Positions 24,401 through 33,228 of a stretch of 64,000 nt of DNA are shown piece after piece. Made by a program: the position numbers and the translations under genes. The notes beneath the pieces are model-generated. The model saw only the letters and a list, made by a program, of their open reading frames with translations, searched no databases and was not told the DNA's origin. Origin of the DNA: Dicaeum eximium (lineage: Eukaryota; Chordata; Aves; Passeriformes; Dicaeidae). Where the stretch lies: assembly GCA_013396995.1 (NCBI GenBank), contig VWZP01002402.1, positions 149,704 to 213,703 on the forward strand, in the 5' to 3' direction. Each line of letters opens with the position of its first letter. Within the stretch, counting starts at the first letter, position 1.

Positions 24401-27400
24401 TTGAATAAGCCCCAAGGCACTGAAGGCTCTTTGTGTGCCATCCCTGCTACTGTATGAGGCCCTTTATTTTAAATTTTCATTTGCAGTGAATCATTGCCTT
24501 TATTGAAGGCCACTTCCTTCTCTCCCCCATGTCTCACAGATTCTGAAACCCTCAAGTGCCCATTCTCTGATTAAGGAGAGGCCCCGGGGTAAGTCGCTGT
24601 CCCCTCGCCGGAGGCAAGGCAGCCCTCAGAGACGGGCCTACAGGAGAGATAAATCGTGAGTATTCGTGCCACCATCCCTGCTGAGGCAGCAGGGGAGGCT
24701 GGGGATGTTGCTCAGCTGTACAAAACTTCCATGCTCACTGGCACACACAGGAAAACTGCACCAGGTGCTTTAGTTATCAGAGAGGGTTCAGAAGCTGCTG
24801 GCACTGCTGATGCCTTGGCATTGCTATGGTTTGTGCTGCCTGATGACCCCTCTGTGCAGGGTCCTTGGACTGTGCAGCTTACAGAGACAGTGGAGAAGTA
24901 AATTGGTCTTTCCAAAGTGACAACATCACTTGAATTGTATTCTTTGATTTTAAGCAGCTTAAAAAACCTAGGCCCCTTTCCATGTGTGTTGTAGCTAAGA
25001 GTTGTTCTTTAGCTGTGTGGGGAAGGATGGATGCAATACCTCTAAATGGATAAAACTGTGCTTCCAGATCCACAGGCCTTTTACAGCCACTGGCAATTCA
25101 GACTCCCCTACCTTAGATGTGGAAGAGCTGAGTTCCAGCTGTAGTGCTCCATGCCAGGAAGCTGACAACTGTGAAAGCCTATACGTAACCCAGATTAGTC
25201 ACATATTTATGATCATTGCTTTTTAAATAGGCTCCCAGACTACTGTCTCAGCACTTATTTATTTATTTTAAAGCAGCTAACAAAGACATTAGACTAACCT
25301 TCTAAAGATAATTTCAAGATACGTTAGCAGCAGATGATTTCACAGCAAGCTTTTATTTTTACATGTTCATTCACACTCAGTCCACGATGCTGTACTTTGG
25401 GCTTCGTCACTGAGAGCTCCTTGTTTAGTGCATAGATAATTATAGTTGTAAAGGGCTCAGCTGCTTCAGGCTTCTTCACCTCCTAGATTATCTTTGAGGA
25501 GCAGTTTCATTTTTGAGTTTCTGATAGTGCTTCTGCAGTTGCTGGAGTGGATCGAGTATTTCTGTAGAGGAATGAGTGTCACTGGGCTTGGAGACTCTCC
25601 AGTTGAGGTGGTTTCCTGAAAAAGCTGCTGGGCATGTGGCTGCTCTGCAGTGACTGATCTCTCCTTGGCAGCTTTGCTTTTCCAGGACAGAAAGACAGGG
25701 AGTGTACAAGTGGCCTTGCAGTGGCTTCAGCACCTGTTACCTGCTCACTGGTTCTGCTCTGTTGTCTGTATCAAGAGCAAATGATATGTAACTCTAAAAT
25801 AAACCCTGGATCACCATGATAGAAGATGCAGGACCCAGACACAGTGTGATGAGCTGTGAGCTCTGAAGGGGGAATGGCATTCCCTGGTCAGGGATGAGCT
25901 GAGTGACACATCCCAGCACATGCAGCAATTGACATAAGGTGAGAAATGCAAGGGGAGAAATGGGGTATTCTCTTCTCCATATTGATGCATCTCTCAGAAC
26001 CTGAGAGGCCTTTGTGTTACACACAGAATAGGAAAGAGTCAGGTTTGCTAGGCTTTAGGCTGGAATCCTAGCTAAAGAATGGCTGTGCTTATCAGCACTG
26101 TTTTGTTTCTTTGTGGATCTCTTACTCAGGTGCTGTAATTACAGCTTTCTTGAGCTTGCTGGGGAAGGGGAGGGAAGTATTTTGCTCCAGTGTGAGCTGG
26201 CAGGGGCAGAATAACACATTCATTTGAAAGGCTTCACCTGCTGATGATGAGCTGTTATTACAGCCTGGGTTTCGTCAACAGTAAGATTAAATGGGCCTGC
26301 TGGGAGAAATCTCCCACTGAAGAATATATGGAGTGGTGAGCTAGAGTGTCTTGGCTGGATTGTTTCTGAAGGACAAAGGCTGAAACTGTGCTTAAGGATG
26401 GAGGAGGATTTCACAGCCACAAATGTTTAACTTCACATCCTTGTTCCTTCAAGTTTACTAGGTAAATGTAAGTGGTGGCTGCCAGCAAGCCCACAATAGC
26501 CTGTTAGCCTGGAAATGCAGCTGCAAGGCAGGTGGGGCACATTGCAGGACAGGTGGCAATGCAGTACCCAGTACATGCATGCCTAGGAGCTGGTGTGTAG
26601 TCAAATTGCAGCTTGTTAACTGAGCTGTGCAGCAGTCCAGGTGCTCTTAGCCCACAGCTGGTGTGATTCTGCATGAATGCAGAGAATATAGATAGGGCAG
26701 TGTGAATCTCTGATAAGTTTGAAGCTTTACTGTCCACTTGCCCATCCTCTGAAGTCCCAAAGCAGAAGGGTGCAGTAAATTACAGATCTGTGCTGGAAGA
26801 GGCAATACAGTTTCATCCTCACTAGGAGTTCTTGGGGCTGGAGGGGTTTGGGAGAGTTGCTTTGAGTTTGGAAGGGAGGGTCGTGCAGCAGCCTGAAGAC
26901 TCTCTGCTCCTAAATGTCAGCTCACCAGATCCATTTCCTTTCAATTTCATGTAGTAACATGCATGCTCTGTGAGTGGCATGGCAACACTGGCTTTGTGTG
27001 CTTCCAGCCCAGTGTAGCTGCTGAAAGGGAAATTCTGCTAATCTGTTTTATCAGGACGTGCAAGGGCGCAGGATTACACTAGGATGTGTAAAATCAGGCA
27101 GCTCCAGTGCAGACAGCTCATGAATCCTGTGTGCCCAGCAACTGGGCACAGCTTGCTCACCTGCTCATGGTCAGGGTGCTTTGGACAGGAGGTGTGATCT
27201 GCTGGGCCAGTAAAGCAGAGGCCCCTCGCCTCAGAGGGCATATTTGGCATAAGGGTTTGCCAGCCAAGGGGAATGGGATCTGTGGTGCCTCTGGTCCAAG
27301 TCTTGTCTTTTCCTGAAACTTAGGGAGGATGGTGTTTGTAGCTAAAAGCTACAAACAGTTATGGGTGGGTGGAAATGGCCATGTCACCATGGGTGTACAG

Positions 27401-29266
27401 TGATTCCCCATCTCTCCTGGATAATCAGAGCAGGTACTACCATCCAGGCATGCCTTAATTAAAACCATATTGTGACCTTAATTAAAGGGAGGGAGAAAAA
27501 TGTGTGAAGAGGATCCCCAAATCAGAGAGAAAGGGGAAGGAAGGACACTGGAAATTTCATACAGTGCATCTCTTGCTGGTCTCTGACTCCTACACAAGTT
27601 CTGAGGGATGCAGCTTGTAGCTTGTTTACTGGTTAGTCAAATCCCATCTGCTCTGAAGGAATAATGTGGAAAAATGCAAACTATTTTTTGATTGTGATCC
27701 CTTCCTGCAAGTGAGAGAGACCAGTGAAGACCCCTTCACTAGTGTGAAGTTCTTAAATTAAGACAAACACGAGGCATAGTACAGGGCAGTACTGCAGTGA
27801 GGATGCTGAGGTTATTATGAGAGGTGTTTAGATAAGTGGCAAAGCAACAGATTTCATACAATGTGCCACTAGGCAGAGCAGCATTAGCTGTCCATAGCAA
27901 TGTCCCCAGCTCTCAAATGCTGTGCAGATTCTCAGCAGGGATTTGGTAGCAATTCTGCTCATAAAAAGAAAAAATAAAATAATCCTTACTGAATCAAAGA
28001 ATTAAAAAATGCTTCAGAGGCTGTGTTGCACACATGTATGTGTGAGCTATACACCCCCAGTTCTTGGGGCTGCAGCAGTACAGCTCCTCCCTGGTGTGCC
28101 CCAGCAGTGTGCCACAGGCAGGGCTGGGCTTTCCCAGGTTTCCAGCCTGCCTGTGGCGCTGCTGCCTCTCCTGGGGCCCTGCTGCCTGCCCTGAGCTGTT
28201 CCAGTGGGAATGGGCTGGCAGCCTGCAGCAGGGAGATAAGCGCCGGCCTGGCTGTGCAAACTCAGGGGTCACATCTGCTGCAGAGTGAGCAAAGAGTAAG
28301 CTCACAGAGCTGGGAAGCAGGGCTGAGGAGCTGAAAGCACTGGAGCCATGATCAGCCTCCCTTTGTGCTACTGAGGCTTTAGCTGTGTTTCTGCAGGGAA
28401 GCAGACGTGCTATAGAGTACTAGAGAAATGTGTGCTTTAAACAATGTCTGTCTGTAGAAAAGCAAACAGACGGCTTAGTGTGACAACAGCCAAGAGCCTG
28501 CAGTAAACTCTCAGATTAGACACTTTCAGAGACTATAAATCAGCTGGATAGTTTTGTTTTGACAACTTTGTTCCAGGAGCTTTTCCATTGCTTCCTAAAA
28601 AGAGAGAGACTGATAGCTGAAGGTTTCCTTTGGTTCAGGCTGTTGGAATACTTGAATGGCCTAACAGCATCCATGTGTGTGTGATGACTCAGGTGAATGG
28701 TATCAGAATGTTGGATGTCAGGAGACTGAAGGGGAATCCACTCTGTGTTTTCTCTTTGGAAGAAGGAGCAGGCTGGGAGAGCCAAGATGCAGTGCCCATG
28801 TGAGAGGCCCTGCCAGTTTGCTCTCAGATGTTTCAGCTTTGTTCTAAAAGCTGGAGTCCTGCTCCGGGGTAGATGAGAGGTGGGGTGTGTCTAGTCTTAG
28901 CTACTCATTTAGGCCCTCTCTCAAGTCAGGAGGAGGGGGTGCTTCAGGCTCACATGGTGAATCCCAGCACGGCACAGCTTGTCCTTCTCTGGTGCGTGGC
29001 TTCAGAGGCAGCACACAGATCTCTCTATCACAGTAGTTCCCGTAGCAGATTACCAGGACTGTTTAAGATGACAGCAGTCGCTCTGTGCAGCCCTGCTCTG
29101 GGGCAGGCTGTCCCCGTGTGCCGGCTGTGCTGTGCTGTGCTGTGCAGGGCCGTGCGGGATCCTGGTCAGCAGCGCCCTCTTCCCTCCCTTGCGCAGGCCG
29201 GCGGCGCTGGACAAGAAAGGAGACCTGGCTACACTGAACGAGGTGGGCTACCAGCTCCGCATCTGA
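3368..29266 (+). CDS. VASH2: VASH2, vasohibin-2 (3' part of gene, six coding exons; 5' end outside window)
   Basis: Vasohibin-2 is a cytosolic, transglutaminase-like cysteine peptidase that, with its small partner SVBP, removes the C-terminal tyrosine of alpha-tubulin. The exons here are 3368-3456, 5774-5830, 13999-14073, 22281-22662, 24540-24655 and 29197-29266. They join with consistent phases into 262 residues plus TGA, matching about residue 93 to the end of the 355-residue human protein. The catalytic triad of the family is intact: Cys in KCLEAV (codon 14048-14050), the second His of NYFHHV (22360-22362) and Ser in LGMSRR (22411-22413). The C-terminus NEVGYQLRI is close to the human NEVGYQIRI. 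Residues such as [10 protein letters not shown] and the [12 protein letters not shown] stretch favour VASH2 over VASH1, and so does the ANGEL2/RPS6KC1 neighbourhood. The N-terminal exons, including the start and the WERMWMHV region, were not found and must lie left of position 1. Two introns look U12-type. Family functions are established knowledge; exon limits are read from splice sites and homology. Confidence 0.95.
3457..5773 (+). other. VASH2: VASH2 intron with U12-type splice signals
   Basis: The donor is GTATCCTTCT. A branch-site-like TTCCTTTAAC at 5751-5760 puts its adenosine about 14 nt before the acceptor AG (5772-5773). An earlier AG at 5761-5762 would shift the frame by 11 nt and must be skipped. 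The interior holds a T/G-rich low-complexity stretch at 4976-5013 and no recognised gene. Confidence 0.8.
5774..5830 (+). CDS. VASH2: VASH2 coding exon ([19 protein letters not shown])
   Basis: This short 57-nt exon encodes [18 protein letters not shown] plus a split Gly. It differs from human at one clear position (Thr for Met before RPLSG). The donor is a strong U2 GTAAGT. Both ends are phase 2. Confidence 0.93.
7469..7742 (+). repeat. CR1 LINE 3'-end fragment, sense orientation
   Basis: The segment has the usual avian CR1 3' layout: an AGGCTGTCCACAGAGATTAT-like stretch, GGAGATATTCAAAACC, then a GGTGCCTTCCAACCCC tail ending in GATTCTGTG at about 7732-7740. The short open frame over it is decayed CR1. 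It is 5'-truncated, as is normal for the family. Confidence 0.85.
11474..11644. repeat. A/C-rich low-complexity tract
   Basis: Runs of A alternate with CC, CCC and ACC. Positions 11512-11644 contain no G and very few T. The opposite strand therefore reads as a T/G tract, which explains the odd Phe/Gly/Trp-rich open frames there. Confidence 0.9.
13999..14073 (+). CDS. VASH2: VASH2 coding exon carrying the catalytic cysteine
   Basis: The exon encodes [17 protein letters not shown] and on to LEAVILG, ending in the split codon AT|C (Ile). The catalytic Cys (human Cys158) is codon TGC at 14048-14050. The acceptor is TTCTAG. The donor GTATCCTTTC matches the U12 consensus perfectly over its first nine bases. 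Confidence 0.95.
15042..16130 (-). repeat. CR1 LINE fragment, antisense, 3' end plus part of the reverse transcriptase region
   Basis: Reading on the minus strand, this is a CR1 3' end. On the plus strand it begins AAATCATAGGATATCC, then a CTTGGAAGGGACCC block, and later CAGGCCATTCCCTCGAGTCC and GTCACTGGGCACCACAGAGC. Further right, GAAAGCTTTCCTGAAGTCC is the reverse complement of the decayed DFRKAF motif near the RT active region. Several frames are broken. The right boundary is approximate. Confidence 0.85.
18885..19140 (-). repeat. CR1 LINE reverse-transcriptase remnant, antisense
   Basis: The segment aligns by eye with the 15.73-15.95 kb part of the neighbouring CR1 copy (shared CTCTCTGCCCTTGA and AAGATGTTGAA blocks). 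On the minus strand it reads [19 protein letters not shown], the conserved RT motif of CR1 elements. It has no 3' tail here and is only a fragment. Confidence 0.8.
19167..19206. repeat. Perfect 17-bp inverted repeat with a 6-nt loop
   Basis: The left arm TCTCTTGTCCTGGTTGG (19167-19183) is exactly complementary to CCAACCAGGACAAGAGA (19190-19206), with loop TTGGTG. It lies just beyond the CR1 RT remnant inside VASH2. No function is inferred. Confidence 0.9.
20530..20551. repeat. Short (GTTT)n run
   Basis: Several perfect GTTT units follow GGTTTTTT in the VASH2 intron. A similar shorter run lies near 13603-13619. Confidence 0.7.
22281..22662 (+). CDS. VASH2: VASH2 main coding exon with catalytic His and Ser
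   Basis: This is the largest exon in the window, 382 nt. It encodes [18 protein letters not shown], then [27 protein letters not shown] and on to FARDMRMK. The catalytic His is CAC at 22360-22362 and Ser is AGC at 22411-22413. The region [20 protein letters not shown] is nearly identical to human VASH2. It ends phase 0 at the GTAGGT donor. The open frame extends 53 nt upstream of the acceptor, but that part is intron. Confidence 0.97.
22663..24539 (+). other. VASH2: VASH2 intron, 1.9 kb
   Basis: The intron has a GTAGGT donor and a TCTCACAG acceptor. A small imperfect tandem of GGATTTGGTGTT-like units (three copies) lies at about 22817-22855. No gene is seen. Confidence 0.8.
24540..24655 (+). 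CDS. VASH2: VASH2 coding exon, basic C-terminal linker
   Basis: The exon encodes [20 protein letters not shown] and then [18 protein letters not shown]. This Ser/Pro/Arg-rich tail follows the catalytic domain and aligns with the human ILKPASAHSP...SPRRRQASPPRR segment. It ends phase 2 at a GTGAGT donor. Confidence 0.93.
24656..29196 (+). other. VASH2: VASH2 last intron, 4.5 kb
   Basis: The intron runs from GTGAGT to CCCTTGCGCAG. It contains an 11-bp inverted repeat at 27333-27357 and a (CTGTG)4 run at 29125-29145 close to the final acceptor. The long open frames near 28.0-28.3 kb occur on both strands and resemble no known protein. Confidence 0.8.
29197..29266 (+). CDS. VASH2: VASH2 last coding exon with stop
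   Basis: The first base completes a split Ser, and the exon then encodes [20 protein letters not shown] and RI, ending in TGA at 29264-29266. The C-terminal NEVGYQLRI identifies it securely. Confidence 0.95.
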
Positions 29267-29369
29267 CACAGCCATGCCACGGACTCCAGAGGGCTTCCTG
29301 CTCCTGCCTTACTGCACTCCCTTGGAAGGAAAAGGGAACGGGACTATTTATTAATTTATATATTCTCAT

Positions 29370-29375
29370 AATAAA
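29370..29375 (+). terminator. VASH2: Candidate proximal poly(A) signal of VASH2
   Basis: A canonical AATAAA lies 104 nt after the stop codon. Cleavage site use is not shown by sequence alone. Confidence 0.55.
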
Positions 29376-31569
29376 AGTTTGACCTAGAAAATAGGGGGTA
29401 ATTTTTTTTGGTGGCGGTATTTATTTCAGTTTATAGAAGAGGCATCAGTGAAGAGAACCTAAAATTAGACTTGCCAGGATATGAGATTTTTTTCTCTCCC
29501 ATCATGTAGCAGGTGACTCCAGTGGTGTGAGTTTCTTCAAATATAATTTCCCTGTACAAGTGTTAATTGAACTTGGCCTTGTGCTGGGTGGTAGCACTGG
29601 AATAACTAACAAATTATTTTCTTAGTATTAAGATGTGCTGGGGTGCAGTGCAATTTAAAAAATCATATTTACTATTAATCTTTAATTCAGCAATAAAAGC
29701 AAGCAGTGCAGAAGTGGCATAAGTTTTTAAAGTATCAATATTACCTCACTAGGCTTAATAGATATGCAAAACTGTCAGTATTATTGTTTTCTAACTAATT
29801 TGTACTGTTTTCCAGCATTACTGGGAGTATTAAAACAGCACTGGATGTTTTACTGCCACCTGTTTTATTATTTTCTGCATGTTGCCAGAAGATGTTAAGT
29901 AATAGTAATATGCAAGTGTATTCTTAACACTGACATCTTGTTAGGCAAGATACGAGGTTTGAGGTTTTTTAAATGACGGGAATTGATGAATAATGACTTT
30001 TTAAACTTTCTTAATTTTTTATACTTTTGTCACAAGCTTTTAAGTCTTTCTGAACTACACCGCTGAAGCACAAAACATAGAAATTGCTGTTTTGTAGAGA
30101 CAAGTCAGCTTTTTTCTTATATATGTAGTACCTGGAATAATGGAAAAACTGTGGGAATTGCTAACCTGAGTCTATGTGCTTTTCTCTCCACATTTATGTG
30201 CAAATTTGAACTTTGTCTTTGAAAGGCTGAGCAGTCTCCAATGGTGATGCCTTGACACCCTGTATTAAATCAGGCATGGCAGGCTGAAGTTAACGCACTG
30301 CTGTGCTGTGCAGGGAGTTTTCCTACATGTGTTGTGGTAACAACTGCTCAGTCAGACTTGAATAAGGAAGTATGGCTGCAATAGATGAAAATCAAGCTTG
30401 TCTGCTTCCTCCCTGCTCAGTTGTTTTGTTGTAAGACTTGGCTAAGGACCTGTGATGGACAGCAGTGTTCTCAAGTGATGTGGCAAGACCCGCTGGGGTC
30501 CACCGTTCGACTTAGTGCTGGAAGCATTTGAGTGCTGCATTCCTGGAAATGTTTCATTAGGTGCCTAAATATAAACTGGATTATTGTACATGTCCAGCCT
30601 CTACCCTTTGTGCTGTGCTCATAGATGATGCTGCCATGGGCCTGGTGTACCTCCCCTGCTGGGCACTTACCTTTTTGGGATCTTGATGAAGATGGATGCT
30701 GTTACAGGCTGACAGTAATGCTTATTCAAACGGAATGATTTAAGCTCCTAGAACACTTCCATTAGCCAGAAAATTCATGACTACAGAAGGAAAGAATTGC
30801 TTGTACACAGACCTCATTGCTCAAGAAACTGAAGTTCACCTGCCTAGGACAGGAAGAAAAAGCCAAGACCCAGCAACCTTCTACAGCCAGTGAAAGGCTT
30901 TCTACTAATTAGGACTTCAGAAGCTCTAGAAAGAAAACTTTTTGAAAGTGTGACACTTCTTTATCCAAGTTTGCCATATCAATAACAGGCCTTTCCCATA
31001 CCTCTTTCTCTAAACTTTTCCACTCCTGTGTTCACAGTAAGGATTTTTTTGGTTAAGGAGTGAAGCTGAAGAGAAGGAAATATTCTTTTGGTAGAAATTC
31101 TTGTGTAATTTGACATCAGCTGCAGAGTTTTGGTTTCAAACTTTGTGCTGCCCAGTGTCTTCTGACCTAAATATTTTTTTTATTACTTCTTATGGATAAA
31201 ATTATGTGGAAAAACTTCTGATCAGCTGTATCCTATAGCACAATGTTATCTGATACGTTGCAAGTTTTTTCTATGAAACCATGGTTCACTTCCTCTCAAA
31301 TAATGGTTGTATGTAGTTTCTACCCTTGTCCAGCACAATTTATTTTCTCTTAACTGATACTGAAGCTTTTTGATGCTGTAGAGGTGTGTTGACAAATTGC
31401 TTTTGGTTTTTGTTTAAAGTTCTGCTGAAATATTCTCTTGAAACTTGCTTATGATGGCATTTGTCTTAAGTGTGGTTCAAGTGACAGCAAAGTGGTCAAA
31501 TAGTATAAAGAACATGCATGACTTTTTGGGCTTTTTCTCATCACTTGTATATGCACAGCATGAAACTTC

Positions 31570-31575
31570 AATAAA
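31570..31575 (+). terminator. VASH2: Candidate distal poly(A) signal of VASH2
   Basis: AATAAA is followed within about 40 nt by a T/G-rich stretch (GTGGGTTTTTTTTTTG), a typical downstream element. Confidence 0.55.
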
Positions 31576-31590
31576 AGTATCATGGTAGTC

Positions 31591-32426
31591 TTTTTTCAAT
31601 GACTTATGTGGGTTTTTTTTTTGTTTTTGCTCTTAACAAGGGTTGCTACAGCTGAACAATGTTTTTAGCTGTAATGTTTCTGGGTGTACCCAGGAATTTG
31701 TTGCCTCTATCTAAGTAAGCTGGCATCTGAGATTACTCAGATGCTTGAAACCAGACAGCATCCAGGATGAAACAGGTTGTCATCCTCAGCATCAGCCTGA
31801 CTGTTAACAGGTAGAAGGAAGATCTCCAGTTACAACTACCTATGACTAGGACACAAGTAGCCCCCTCCAAATTCTCAGCAATGTAAGCTGAATGTTTTGG
31901 CAGGTGCTCATATTTTGTAATGGAACATTGAGGAACTTCTTTAATTGCAGTTGTCTGCAGTCAGGGAAAGGCAACACAGATGAAAATTCCACAAGTGCTT
32001 TCTGGGAGACAAATGTGTCTGAGTGGGTGCAGGTTTTCCAGCACTACACTGAAAGACAATTCTGTTACTCCAAAGTTGGTTCCACATACATATCCATGTG
32101 TAGTTTGATCAAGTTACAAGATTTGTTTCCAGCCCCTCTACCTTTTTAATTACTTTGGTTTTTTAATTACTTTGTGAATTGTATTTCACACAGAATGTTT
32201 ATGAGTGCATAGTGAGACTAAATATAAAAATAGTAATAACTTAATACCTCAGGATCTGTCATTTCAAGATACAACCTGGCATTTTTGATAACTAAATGGA
32301 AAAAATCCCACCCTGTCACCAGTTGTTCAATATGTATGAAACCTCAAGATGTCAAGGGCTAATTTTTTTTCTCCTATAATAGATCAATTAAGATTCCTGT
32401 GATGTGGTGTGCTCATTAAGCTTAGC
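31591..32426. other. Intergenic gap between convergent VASH2 and ANGEL2
   Basis: This AT-rich stretch has no recognised gene. The one open frame here (31892-32149) shows no family resemblance. Confidence 0.6.
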
Positions 32427-32432
32427 TTTATT
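32427..32432 (-). terminator. ANGEL2: Candidate poly(A) signal of ANGEL2
   Basis: TTTATT on the plus strand reads AATAAA on the minus strand, about 640 nt past the ANGEL2 stop. Other weaker variants occur nearby. Confidence 0.45.
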
Positions 32433-33073
32433 TCAGATATTTTAAAAAAGATTTCAGTGAATGCTTCCTATATTTAAGCCCTTAGAATTTTAAGCAGCAA
32501 ATTCTTAAAGCATAAGTATTTACCTATATGCTTTTCTTCCTTTGAAAGTTCAATCTTGCAGCCTCTGCACTGACAACACTGAGTAAATTCCTTTGCAGAA
32601 CAGTTAAGATGGAAGTGTCCACAAAGCAGGTATGTAGTAAAACATTGTTTTTCAACTCATTATAAAATGCTGCAGGCCCACAAAGACATTCTCCTTTGCT
32701 TGAAGAAACACACAGTTCTCAGAACAGTCCTTTTTACTGTGATTTACAATAAAAATAATTTACAACATATCCATGAAAAATAATGCTATTTGGAGTCTGG
32801 CACAGATGTTTTCCTTTATCAAAGAGGAAGCTAATGTAAAATGTTTTCTTTTTCCCCCTACAAGGCTTCATAAAGTAAATGAAACTTTTTTTTTTTAAAA
32901 AGAAGTCCCTTTAGAAAGTCTACTTTACACAACACTAACAAATCAGCATGCAGGCAAACTTATTTAAACTGGACCAGCAGTGCTTGAATTAACCTTTTAA
33001 AAAAATAATAGTAATCATCCCATGAAGAGAGAAGGTAAAGGGAACTTTACCTACACCAGCAGTCCTTTGGATA
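32433..33073 (-). other. ANGEL2: ANGEL2 3' untranslated region (probable)
   Basis: The stretch lies between the stop codon and the candidate poly(A) signal. It is AT-rich and has no open frame. Confidence 0.5.
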
Positions 33074-33228
33074 TTACCGTTCAATAAGCCTGAACTCTGC
33101 TACCAGTGGCAGGTGGTCAGAAGAGTTATTTTCATTGGGAAGACCATTAACAGTCCAAAGATCTTTCTCTGTTGGAAGTGCCAGCCTGCCAAGAAGTTTC
33201 AGACCTCCACAAAAAGAATTCTCTGCTC
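33074..33228 (-). CDS. ANGEL2: ANGEL2 last coding exon with stop
   Basis: The exon encodes GAENSFCGGLKLLGRLALPT, then EKDLWTVNGLPNENNSSDHL and PLVAEFRLIER, stop TAA at 33074-33076. The SDHLPL motif carries the catalytic Asp-His of the EEP fold. The last four residues differ from the human RLEL ending. Confidence 0.95.

Larger units (their letters stand above)
29267..31590 (+). other. VASH2: VASH2 3' untranslated region (probable extent)
   Basis: There is no open frame of note for 2.3 kb after the stop. AATAAA signals lie at 29370-29375, 29692-29697 and 31570-31575, the last followed by T-rich sequence. Use of the distal signal is an inference; the proximal one only 104 nt past the stop could give a short isoform. 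Confidence 0.6.
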
